Part shown: in pieces, positions 5,994 through 17,700 of the stretch
How the letters are laid out: every line of letters begins with the position of its first letter
Position numbering within the stretch: the stretch's first letter is position 1
Origin: Candidatus Gastranaerophilales bacterium
GTDB taxonomy: Bacteria; Cyanobacteriota; Vampirovibrionia; Gastranaerophilales; Gastranaerophilaceae
Reading direction: 5' to 3'
DNA length: 38,720 nucleotides
Assembly: GCA_910587815.1 (NCBI GenBank)
Contig: CAJUNK010000018.1
Span: 1 to 38,720 of the forward strand
Program-made: the position numbers and the translations under genes
The notes under the pieces: generated by a model
What the model was told of the DNA's origin: nothing
Databases searched by the model: none
What the model saw: only the letters and a program-made list of their open reading frames with translations

Positions 5994-6170
5994 ATGTTTG
6001 AGATTTTCAAATACGGGAAAAAAGTAGATATAGATTGCCTTTTGTGCGGTAAAAATAAAGCTGATTTTGATATCCAAATGCAAACCGCAAACGGCATTAT
6101 TTATTGCAATCTTTGTAAGGTGTGTTTAGAAAAAACACAGAAAGAATTTGCAAAAATTAAAATTGATTGA
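5994..6170 (+). CDS. 58-aa zinc-ribbon protein, antisense to the late operon
   Basis: The frame encodes MFEIFKYGKKVDIDCLLCGK, then a 17-residue spacer, then GIIYCNLCKVCLEKTQK: a CxxC...CxxCxxC arrangement (C15, C18, C38, C41, C44) typical of small zinc ribbons. It is oriented opposite to its neighbours and fills the 219-base gap between the tail fibre and lysis genes almost exactly, ending two bases before the tail fibre stop codon. The cysteine pattern argues that it is real despite the lack of a ribosome site. It looks like a moron gene: a regulator, excision factor or host-takeover peptide are possible roles, none shown. Confidence 0.65.
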   Translation: MFEIFKYGKKVDIDCLLCGKNKADFDIQMQTANGIIYCNLCKVCLEKTQKEFAKIKID

Positions 6171-6172
6171 TT

Positions 6173-8695
6173 TTATTTAAGCGGAAGCAATTTAAAACTA
6201 AACTCTACTGCTGAATTATTACTTGTTATGATATCCCCTGCGCTAACTCTGTAAAATCTGTTTATGGTTGTTGTTCCGCTACCTCTAAAGGTTTCATAAT
6301 GAACTTCATAGTTGTTTATTTTAAGGCTTACAATTTGTGAATTACTCCCTGAAACATAAGCCGTTTTTAAATGGAGCCACCCGTCTTTTTTAACTGGTCC
6401 TAGTTTCTGTATTTCAGGATTTTTATAATCAGGTGTTTTGCTTCTTATTAATGCCTCCCCCTCTTTTGTAAGATTGCTTAAATTCGCTTTGAGATATGGA
6501 GCAGGCAGAGACTGATTAAACCAGTTATTTTCATTACTTTTGAAAGAGGTAAACTCAATATGTGCCATAAGCTCTTTGTTACCAACAAGCGTGGCATCGT
6601 ATAATATCACTCGTTCATCATTTGCCACTAGGCTTTTTTGTACAATACCAAGCGGCACCCATGATGCTTGGGTTAATTCGTTCCAAGTTGCAAACTCATC
6701 GCTCCAGCCTCCGGCATACATTACATTGGGTTTGTAATCACCTTCCAGACGATACATTTTCCCAGCCTGAATATTTTTATACCAAATTACATTACGATAT
6801 CTTTCAAATAAGGCCATATATCCTTTTTCAATTATGGCTTCCATACGGCTTCCATTGACAGGAAGTTTATACCAGTCAGGTAGTGAATTTGAATCTAACG
6901 CATTTAGCAATACATCATATGCGCTACTTAATATTTGAGTTGCTTCCTCATGCGAGGAGGCTTCAATTATTAATCCAAATCTAAAATTGGAAATATCACC
7001 ATTAGAATCGTCGCCAGGCGGGTCAAGTTCCATTGATATACATTCACAATTAGCAAATAAAACAGGGGTTAATCCTGCAAGAAGAATTTGTGGCACTGTA
7101 GAAAAAAGCGAGTTACCATTGCCTGCATACGCACCATATACGGTGTAATAGCTTTTATCTATAGAAATTTCATTTGAATTTATGTCAGTGCAAACAAAGG
7201 GGTGACTACTGTTTGCCTGAATTGCAACATAAGTTGATACACCCCTAATTATTTCTACATCCATATTGGGCAAATCGGGTACTTCATTGGAAATACTTAC
7301 CGGAACACCTGAAATATAATTTAATGGCAAATGCGCAATTTCGCTACCCACAGAGGCTATAACATCTTTGATTTTTTGTTCCCCAGCTTCTGATATATTT
7401 GAAAGACTTTTATCCGAAACAGAAGAAAAATCAACATCAGGAACAACCGTGCTTGCTATTTCTTTGACTTTTTCTGTTCCAGCTTCTGAAATATTTGTTA
7501 AATCCTTATTTAAAGGATTTCCTATCGTGTTTGCTGTCTGCTCTGCCTTGTGCGCCCAATGCTTGGCACTGTATTTACCGTTTGCAACTTCAACATCTAC
7601 AGGATTTTCAGCATATTGCTTAGAAAGTTCAGCATAATTTGAAAATTCAGCTGCCTTGTTTTCAACATCAGATTTAACTTCATTAACTGCATTTTGAGCC
7701 ACTTGAACAATATTATTTACATTTGTTTCAACTTCGACAATATGTGTATTTGCTTCTGTTTTGGCATCGCTTATTAAAGTTTGAAGTTCTCCTTTGGCAT
7801 CTTCAACGCTTGCCTGAATTGTACTTGTGGCACTTGTTTTTACATTTTCAATTGTAGTTAGAGCCTCTCCTGTGGCGTTTTGAATTAAATTATCCACAAT
7901 CTCCGTTTTTGTATCAAGAAGCTCATCTTTTGCAGAGTTTAAATCCTCTGCAATATTGTTTAAGGCATTGGTCTTTAATGTGCTTATATCTGTTAAAGCT
8001 GTATTTTTAGCATTGTTAATTCCGCTAAGCGCTTCTGTATTGAGGTTTTGAATACCTGTTACACTCACCTGTCTTACGGTTTCAATATCATCTAAAGCCT
8101 CTTGTGTAGTGCTTGTTATATCAGCCATTGCCTCTGTATATGTTACAGATACTTCATGTGCCTTTTGCGTTGCAATATCTGCGCTCTCTTTGGCATTTTG
8201 TGCCGAAAGGTTCGCATTTAGCGCACTTTTTACAGCATTTATTTCAGAAGTTTTTAGACTGTTTATAAGTTCTGCTGGCGAAATTTTGGAACCTTCCTGA
8301 ATTTTGACAGACCTTTCAACCTGTCTGCTTATAATTTTTATAAGCTTAACAATATAATCAAAAGTTTTTTCTAGAATATTCATATCAAGTTTATCGGATG
8401 TGCCGAAAGGCGTTTGCTGTTCTACAGGTAAATTTAGATATAATGAGATGACTTCATCTTCCTGCAATAGGCCATAGCTTGATGTTGAAAGCGGAAAAAT
8501 AATATATCCTCCGCCCTCATTACTAACCCCGTGAATTGAATAATCAACATTGAGTTTTAATTCTCTTTGAATTTCGGATGAATCGGTATGTAAAACCACA
8601 AGTTGATTTTCATTGTCGATAGAAAGGTCGTAATCAAATTTTGTAACATAATTATTGCCGTTGTAATTGTTAAACGGCGGAACGTCAGGTATCAT
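6173..8695 (-). CDS. Tail fibre protein, 840 aa
   Basis: This is the probable receptor-binding fibre on the short tail. The N-terminal 130 residues (MIPDVPPFNNYNGN..., GGGYIIFPLSTSSYGLLQEDEVISLY) resemble the T7-type fibre domain that attaches to the tail. Residues about 130-380 are a long Ala/Thr/Asn-rich coiled coil. A GKYSAKHWAHKAEQTAN segment, common in phage fibres, precedes two internal repeats of LxNISEAGxxKxKxxxAS. The C-terminal 380 residues are beta-rich and probably bind the receptor. ATG at 8695, nine bases after GGAG, fits better than TTG at 8701, which lies only three bases after it. It follows the ejection-protein genes, as gp17 follows gp16 in T7. Confidence 0.85.
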   Translation of the reverse strand: MIPDVPPFNNYNGNNYVTKFDYDLSIDNENQLVVLHTDSSEIQRELKLNVDYSIHGVSNEGGGYIIFPLSTSSYGLLQEDEVISLYLNLPVEQQTPFGTSDKLDMNILEKTFDYIVKLIKIISRQVERSVKIQEGSKISPAELINSLKTSEINAVKSALNANLSAQNAKESADIATQKAHEVSVTYTEAMADITSTTQEALDDIETVRQVSVTGIQNLNTEALSGINNAKNTALTDISTLKTNALNNIAEDLNSAKDELLDTKTEIVDNLIQNATGEALTTIENVKTSATSTIQASVEDAKGELQTLISDAKTEANTHIVEVETNVNNIVQVAQNAVNEVKSDVENKAAEFSNYAELSKQYAENPVDVEVANGKYSAKHWAHKAEQTANTIGNPLNKDLTNISEAGTEKVKEIASTVVPDVDFSSVSDKSLSNISEAGEQKIKDVIASVGSEIAHLPLNYISGVPVSISNEVPDLPNMDVEIIRGVSTYVAIQANSSHPFVCTDINSNEISIDKSYYTVYGAYAGNGNSLFSTVPQILLAGLTPVLFANCECISMELDPPGDDSNGDISNFRFGLIIEASSHEEATQILSSAYDVLLNALDSNSLPDWYKLPVNGSRMEAIIEKGYMALFERYRNVIWYKNIQAGKMYRLEGDYKPNVMYAGGWSDEFATWNELTQASWVPLGIVQKSLVANDERVILYDATLVGNKELMAHIEFTSFKSNENNWFNQSLPAPYLKANLSNLTKEGEALIRSKTPDYKNPEIQKLGPVKKDGWLHLKTAYVSGSNSQIVSLKINNYEVHYETFRGSGTTTINRFYRVSAGDIITSNNSAVEFSFKLLPLK

Positions 8696-8715
8696 TTTCA
8701 AAAACTCCTATAAAA

Positions 8716-11700
8716 CTAATTCTCTATATCTATATCAAAAGCCTTTTTTGCTTGATAATCGCTATATCCTAAAATTTTTAATATTGCCGTGCCTATTTGC
8801 CCGTCTGAAATATTTGCAGGTATACTGCCTGTATTTATAATTGTTGAAGCAGGCGCGCCAGTTGATGTGTCTATGATATCCCCAATTGCATTAAGCCAAG
8901 TATCAAGCTTTATATTTTCTAAACCTTCTTTTGATTCTGTAATCAATTTATGAATATCAAAAGGGATTTTATCCAAGCCCTTTGCCGTTAAGTAAAACGG
9001 CTTATCAAGTATGGCGTTTAAAATCGCCTGATAAATATTACCGATACCGATTAAAGCTTGCGAATTAAGGTCAAATATTGAATTTACAACCTCTTTTGTA
9101 AAATCTCCCCAATCTCCGGCCGCAAATCCTAAAATCCATACATAGGGGTTTGCCACCATTCTATAAAGAAAATTATTAAAAACGGTATAAATTAAAATGG
9201 TTTTTATCATTTCGGAATTTGAAATATCGCCATTTGCTTTTGAAATTATGGCATCTGCAGTTTTTCTAAAATATTGATTGGTAGTATTTTGAAAAGCATA
9301 ATATAGCCGAAAAATAGGGTTTTTACTCTTTTGATAATCTGCAAGGGATGAGGTTGTGGCCGCTTGCTGTGCTCTGTTTACTTCGAGCACAAATTCTTTA
9401 AAAGCTTCCTCTTTGCTCATTTTTTTATGCTGCATTAAATAATCTACATAAGGTTTTCCGCCAAAAATAATAGCTCCGATATCGCCCAATTTCACGTTTA
9501 AAGAAAAGAAATCTATAAATTTCTTGCTTTTATGAAAATCAGAAGCCTTAACAATCCTTGCAAGGGCTTCATTTTGTGCACCCTCTCCGAAACGCTGCTG
9601 CAGATATTCATTTTTCATCATAAATTTAATTGTAGCTTCCGGGTTTGAAAGCGCTTTTAAAAAGCCCCCAAACCATAAGGCGGAGGGCATTTTATCAGAA
9701 AAATTTATAACAGATACAAGCTGTGTTGCCATTATTTTTGGTTTTAGCGAGATTGTTGAAACAATCACATTATTTACAAGCTTATTTATCATACTATCAA
9801 CAGCACCAAGTATTTCGGCTTTTTTAGTATAAGAACAATCTGAAATTTGTTTTATAAAGCCGTTATATGCTTCCTCGCCGTAAAGGTCGGATATAAACTG
9901 TTTCACCGTTCTGTCTTTAAATACCCTGTTAAGTTTGCCGAGCTTTTCTTCAAGTATAATAAGGTTATTAGCCTTTTCAATGTGCGTAAATAAGGTTTGC
10001 ACAGGGTTTGAAAGCTTTATAGGCACAAACACGCTTGATGTGCGGGTTTTAAAGAACTTTGGCGCTGTGCTTTGTTCTGTGTACTGATTAAATAAATCCA
10101 ATTCTTGTACAACATCAGCCGCAACCGGGAAATAATTTTTTGCTTTCGGCATATCAATTCCGTATTTTTTAATATATACCTGATTTACAGGTTTATAATA
10201 TTTTTCCGCTGTTCTTTGCAACAAGTCACCGATTTTAATATCATCGGAATTTAAAAGGCTCATTATCCTGTCGTAACCGCCCTCACTGAACATATTAATC
10301 AATCTTTGTTTAATGATAGGGTTTTTAGAATAAATATACGCTTCAATAAGCTGCATTTTATTAAGCTCAATATCCCGCACTCTTTTTAGCGAATAATCTT
10401 TGAAGATATATTTTTCATTCAATTTTTTAAAGATTTCGTCATCAATGAAAAACGGCTTAACATTCAAAATTTTAGACATTTCTTTTAAAACCGTTTGTTT
10501 TTCAAGATATGACTTAGCCTGTACCTGCGTTTCTTCAAAAAGCAAAGAATATTCGTCCACGAATTTTTTATCTAAAAATAAATTAATGAAGGATTCCAAA
10601 TTTGCAAATTTTGTATAGAATTTTGTTAAATCTTTTGCAGGGGTTTTCTTTTCCAATCTGTCTAAAACCTTATCTATGGCAGCGTTATTATTAAGCCTGC
10701 TTTCAAAATCGGCACTGTTTTTAGATAACCTGCCCTGCATTTTTGCAAAAATAATATCCTGATAAAGGCTTGAAAGAAAATCGGATGAAATATAAACGTT
10801 TCCGTGAGCTTTGTATGTCACAAATTTTTTGTACAATTTATCTTCAAAACTCAAACTTTCTTTCTGTTCTTCGCTCATAGCTTCAAATTCTTCCAAAAGG
10901 GTTGTATATTCAGCTTCGGCATCTTCGCGGTTTAATTTATTAACTTCCCGCAGTTTATTAAATAGTTTATTGGTTGAATAATCATATTTACCGTATGTTT
11001 TGCCGTTTTTCCTGATATTTTTTGTTGCCATAAGCTCTTTTTGGATATTTTCGGATATATTTTTTCTTGCGGTCACATCCTGCAGTGTCTCGGCAAAATC
11101 CATAATTTCATTAATATTATTTTTGAGCTCCTCTGTGCTTGTTATTTCAGACACTACGCCTAAAATTTTGTTTCGCTCAAAAGCTGTTAAGAAATTAAGC
11201 TGTTTTAAAACCGCCTGAACCACATTTTTATATTCTGTAATACCATTTGAATTTTTTAATAAATCAGAATTTTTAATTAAAATTTCTTTGGCCTGTTCAA
11301 ATTTATTTAATTGTTCAAAACGCTCAATTTCGTTTGTATCATGCACCCATTTTTCGCCATATTGTTCCTGTGCTATTTCGTCTATGCTCTCAAGCCAGTC
11401 ATAGTAGGCGATTAAAACAGTTGTTCTATCGTCTGTATTTTTGGCGTTTTTAAATTCTTTTAAAATATATTCATATTCATTTTCAACTTGCTGCAGCTCG
11501 TAATATTCCTCGTTTGTACGCTCCCACAGACGATTTATTATGACATCATAAGCCTGCTGTGCAAGCTCGTAATCAGCGCCTGCAATATTATTTTCATAAC
11601 TCACGCCGGGGTCTGTGAAAAATTCCCGCCATTCAGGAAGCATTCCACTTCCTGATGAATAAGGATCTTGAATTTTTCTTAAATCAAACTCTATACGTTC

Positions 11701-14700
11701 CCGCTTTTTCTGCATTGCTCTTGTGTTTGAGCCTGATTCCAATACGCTTTTTAACCAGTTAGGATTTCTTCTCAAACCCGTTGCAAGGATATCATAGGCG
11801 ATATTTTTATACCTTAATTGTTCTTCTGTCGGTTTATACCTTACTTGCCCAAATTCTTTAGCTTTCTTTAATATGTCAGCTTTTTTCTTGTTTAGTTCTT
11901 CAAGATTTTCTTCATTGCTGAATATTTTATTAAAAACCTGTTCTGCTTCCGGGCTTAAAACGATATCGGTATTATATTTTATTGATAAATAAATATCTTT
12001 CAGCCATTTTTTGAATTTTTCAAATACCTGTTTAAGTTTATATGTCGGTGCTTTTCCGCTTGCAAGATAAGCTTCAAAGCTGCGGGCAAATTTCTCGTGA
12101 AAATCTGTTGTATATTCTTTTCCATTATATCCAAACGCTTTATTAACCTCTAAAAGCATTTCACGGGCTTTAAGGTTTGTATCAGCTTCGATAATAAGGG
12201 TTTGTAAAAATAAATGTGCGAACTCATGCGCTGCGGTTGATTTATCGGCTTTGCCTGATACAAGGTCTATTATGGTTTTTCTTATGTTGCCTTCTTCATC
12301 CCTGAAAAAGCTTATAGAGCCTCTGTGTTCCTCCTGCTTATATTTAACAGGATTAATAAAATCAGATTTTTTACCATTTTTCTTAATGTCATTATTATAT
12401 TTATTAATTAGTTTAGTCTTGAAAATATCTATAATGTTTGTTATACTATAATTAACGACATCGTGTTGCATAGAATTTTTATTCGAAGCGTTTTCTCGGT
12501 GTCGTTTTTCATTATTTATTGTGTTTATAGAATACAAAGATAATTCGTTGTTTTGTTTTAGAACAAACTCTAGTAAATAAGCGTTATTGTCAATTAAGAC
12601 AACATTTGCATATCTTTTAATATTCTCATTTTTGGCGCCTTTAAGCTCTTTATGCTGTAATATATATTGAGAAGTTTTAAATAAATTTTCAACACTACAA
12701 AGTATATTGCAAAAATTGCTATAAGAGGCGTTACTAATTCTGATATTTGATAATGATTTTTCTATTGTTTTGTCTTTAATTATTGCAATTTCGTTTGTAC
12801 TGCTATTTTTAACTTCAATCCTCTTGTTATTTCCTAGGTCTAAAGTTTTTATTAAAGCTTTTTTATTATCGGACGGTTTTTTTGAAATTTCAAAAGGAAG
12901 TTTTGAAGATATTTTTTGAGGCTCAATTTTATTGACTTTAATATCTTTATTTACTTCAATCTTTATCTTTTCGCCTGTTATTTGATTATAAACATAATCT
13001 TGATAAAAGGTTTCTAAAACACTGATAGCCTTATCATCAAAAATTACATAACATCTGCCGTCAATATCGCCGTTGTAAACAATGCCCTTAACCCCTTGTT
13101 TATTCAATTCTTCGGAGGTTTTTTTATCAGAATTAAAATATGCACTTAGCGTTTCATATATCTTTTTTCCATTATAGTAATATTTGCTTTCCTCTTGAAT
13201 TATGCTAAGTAAGTCATATTGATTTTGCAAATTTTGATATTTTAAACGCAAATTATATACTTGCTTAGTTTCTTGATAATTATTATCTTTCAATGTCTGT
13301 CTCAATCTTGAACTTGCCTGATATAGTTTTTCACCAAGCGTATTGAGATTTTTTTCAGTAACAATTTTACTTACTATATTTTTAATTGCCTGTTTTACTG
13401 TTTCGGGCTGCGCTTTAAATATTTTATTTTCATCAAGCAAAACATCATTTTCAGGTATATCAACTTGAAAAAGCTGTCCTTCAAGTATTTCAATATCGTT
13501 TTCATTAATATCTTTTACTTCGTCTGTATAAATTTTAAAAATATCTGCCTCATGTTTCCACCAACGGGGGTTTGAGCTTGTTTTTGCTTCGGCCCTAAAT
13601 TCTTTTTCTTTATTTTTATAAAATTCTATTGCCTTGTCTTTACCGTATTTTTTAATTTTATATAAAGCGTTTCCAAAGTTTTCTTCAATATCGTATTGCT
13701 CGCCCTTGTATGAAATTTTAATATCGCCCGATAAATTTTTTCTATATCTTTCTGAAACCTCTTTATTTTCGGCAAAATATAAACCCCAACCGTGAGCCTG
13801 TGCACCCTCGCCAGTTCCGATTTTATCAAGAGAAAAATTATTAAACTTATAAGGGCTTCCGTGATATGCGGGCTGATAATAAATATTAGAATTATTAATA
13901 TTAAAAGTTCCCTGATTATTTACAGATTTTATTTGTTCAGGATTGAAAACAATATAATGTATAGTATCAGACGATAACCCCATATTAAATTTATTTGATA
14001 CGGTTTCATCTATAATGCCGTCATATCCTTGCGCCTCTATAATTCGCCTTAGAACTTCATTCGACACAAGTTTGCCAGTGTTATAATCTTCAAGGTATTC
14101 TTGATTTAATTTATTTTTCAATTCTTCTACGGTAATGCCGTTGTCATAAAATCCCTCATTGACTACCTGTAGCACCTTTTGCGTATCGTCGTAATCCAAT
14201 AAATCACTTATGGCACTTTCTATTCTATACAAAGTGCTTTCAAACTGGCTATATAAATCTTCATCAATAGCGTTATAATAATCCTCCTTGCTGTCGTAAT
14301 CTTCTTGTACAATATCAGATGTATCGTATTCTTCTCTTGCAAAAAGATAAGTTTTATTTTTTCCGCCAACATAAGCGGGGTTTTGCATTGATAAATATAT
14401 ATCCAATTTAGAGGGTTTACCCATTAGGCGCTCTCTGGCTACATTCTCTGCGGTGTTGTAATCTTCAATATTTTCTTCATTCATTATTTTTTCAGCATAT
14501 AAAGACACTTTTTGTTCAAAATCCGGGCCGCCACCCTCATAATTATTTAAAGCATCCTGATTAGAGCTTGTAAAATAAAATCCTGCGCCCATATCGCCTG
14601 TGACTTCGGCTCTATCTTTATCAAAAATACTGAAAGTATCAACTGAACCGTGGTAAACCACGCGGGGGCTATTGTCTTCGTTTACAACTTTACTGTTTTT

Positions 14701-17700
14701 AAACCAATTTTTAAAATGCCTGCTCTCTGTGCCTTGCTCCTGCCACTCTTTCTGTGCATTATCCTGATAAAATGTACTTTTAATGATTTTAGGCTTGAAA
14801 TCGGGCTGAATATCTTTTATAATATTATTGAGGCTAATGTCCAAGAAAGTGGTTTTAGTACCGCTTGGAACAGCCTCATTTTTTATCCAATTATTAATAT
14901 TTTTTTCCGTATCAATAAAAGCGGTGGAAATCAAAGGATTGTTCTTTTTAAAAGTTTCTAAAACTACACCATAAACATTGTCATTAGTTTTTATTTTTAA
15001 TAAAACAGACTTGCCGTCATAACTTGATTTTTGCTTACTTATGTTTGCTTGTGAAACATTATCAATATTATTAAGTAAGTTTTCCCATTCTTTGACAGTG
15101 AGCTTATGTTTCTTTTGAGCGTGATTTATTGTATCGTGAGGAATCCTGATATTTAAACCGTCATTCGTTAAATAGTTAAATTGTTTTTTATCTTTTGGAT
15201 TTTTGTTATTCAAAACACTATTATAAAAATCTGAAAAATTATCAAACTCGCTTTTTTTCATTGCAGCAGATTGATAATAAATATCGGGATTATTAACATC
15301 AAAACTTCCCCGATTGTTTACAGACTTTATTTGTTCGGGATTAAACACAATATAAGTTGTTGCAATTTCCCCGCCTTCGTCATTTTGCGACCAATCGTCG
15401 CGAATATCTTTTATAATAATTCCGTCATAAGTATTTTTGTCTATATTTTTAACGGATGAATACAACTCGCTATAAAAAGCGTTGTAAGTTTTTTCATTGG
15501 CATTAAGAATAAGAGGATTTTTTATTTTTAAATAAAGCTCCATTGGCTTTGTATGCTTGTAATCGCCATAAGTTTTAGCAATTTCCTTGCTGCTTGAAAA
15601 ATACATACCCTCTGGGAAATCATAGTCTGTAGAAGCATTATTTGCTTCAAATATATTAAAGTTTGCAGCAGTTCCATGGTAAACTACAAGCGGTTTGCCG
15701 CTTTCGTCAACAACTTTGGAATCGCCAAACCAATTTTTAAACGCATTTGAATTAATAGGCGGTGCAGATTGAAAATAAATATTTTTTCTAGGCTTTAAAT
15801 TCTCTTTTATATGGTTTATAATATTAGTAGAAGCACTACTCGGGAGCAGTCCTTTTGTGGTAACGGCGGATGTGTTCCGCGCCCGAGAGGCTTCTTTTTT
15901 ATTATTGTTTAGCCAGTTGTCAATATTGACTTCCGTATCCATAAATGCTGTAGTAATTATAGGTTGTTTGTTTTTAAAGGTTTCAACAACGACACCATAA
16001 GTATTATTGCCGACAATTTTTAGCAAAACGGGTTGACCGTTAAAACGCGGTTTGTTGCTAAATGCAACATCTGCGGGCTCTGAAAGATTGTTTAAAATTT
16101 CCTGCCATTCTTCAGATGTGAGTTTGTGTTTGTTGTCATCATGTATAATTGTGTCGTGAGGTATTCTTACAGATACATTTTCATCCGTAAAATCAAAATA
16201 ACTTTTTTGAATTTTTGAATTATTTTTTTTGGCTTCGGTTTCTTTTTCAAAAACCTGATTATAAAAATCTGTAAAATTTTCTTTGGGGCTGCGATACATA
16301 GCGCTTTGATTAAAGGCTTCTGTCTCTATATCAGACGTTGACACTGTGTCAGAAACCACATCTTTAGAAATACCGCCTTTTATGGTTACATTGTAGTTGT
16401 TATATATATCAAGCGCATTTCTACCCTGTGTGTCACCTTCTGCAATGTTTGCATAGGCTATCCCCATAAGCTGGCTTAAACTGTTTGCCTGTTCATCATC
16501 TATATTTGCGCTTTTTAGGTCGTTAAAAATTTTATCGGAAGCCTGCATTGCTTGTTCATTTTTCTTTATATTTTTTTCTAAGTCACGCACAGACGGTATG
16601 TTTTTTATGTCATTTAAAAGCACATCTTGGTTATCGTTTACAAATTCGTGTCTCTCGTCAAAAGACATATTTTTTGCCTTTTCAAGTGCTTCTTGCTCAT
16701 TTATTCCTTGGAGAGCATGGATTTTAGCAGTTTGTGCAATTGAACCGACACCGCCTAAAAATAAAGTGGCTGCAAAAGCTTCTTTTGTGGCATCAATAAT
16801 TCTTGACACCTCCTCCTTTAAGGGATTATTTTCAAGTCCGCCCAGCTCTCTGGCTATTCTGCCTGCAACTATATTTGTAAGTTCTTGAGCCGCTTCCGTT
16901 GTGCTTTCTGTTAAAACCGCGTTTGAATAATCTTTTATAACTTTACTTAATTGCTCTCTGATAGTCTTATCTTTAGCTAATTCCTTTAACTGCTTTTGTT
17001 CAAGTTTTTTAAGAATCTCATTACCACCGGGTACGGTTTTTAGCATTGTTTTTAAAGAAATAAGCTCTAAACCCGCATTTACTCCGCCTACTGCTATAGA
17101 AAGCCCGTTTATTTCTTCATTACTTAGGGGTTTTCCGCCCTCATTAATAATTTCTTTATTTATTTGTTTTAATTCATTTCTAGCAAGCCCCGCTTCGATT
17201 TCAAAAGTTTTTTTAGCTGCCCCAATTCTTGACCCCCAAATAAAGCCTATACTTGCACCACCCGGCACGGTTATTACTTCTTCTGGCGTAGCGGCTTGCG
17301 GTCCGAGTTGCCCTCCAATTAGAGCTATACCTGCACCGATGCCCGCCCCGCCGATACCACCTATTAAGCTCTCTTTTCCAATATTATATAATATCGGCAG
17401 TTGCTTTAAAGCCGCAGCATAAGCATATTTGGCACTATATGGAAACTTCTCAAGCGCTCCTAATACAGTCCAAGGGTCTTTATGTTTATATGCAGGCTTT
17501 TCAATAGTTTCGGTTACGGATTTTGAAACATTATTATTCAGATAATCAAGGCGCTTTTTATCATCTTCACTAAAGCCCCTGCCAAGTATTTGATTGTTCA
17601 TTTCTTTAATTTCAAGGTCGGCAGTTTCAATTTGATTACTTGTTTCCTTAAAAGCTTTTGACGGCAATTCTGCAATCCGTTTTAAACCTTGCAAAAAATT

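Noticed and set aside
5898..6083. Minus-strand 61-aa ORF over the antisense gap
   Set aside because: The plus-strand frame has an ordered CxxC pattern; the minus-strand frame has no motif and overlaps the 99-aa lysis-region gene.
15766..15785. IYFQSA as a sign of a potyvirus-type (TEV-like) protease site
   Set aside because: The resemblance is only to a short motif and no such protease is encoded; the recurrence at domain edges is reported instead without naming a protease.
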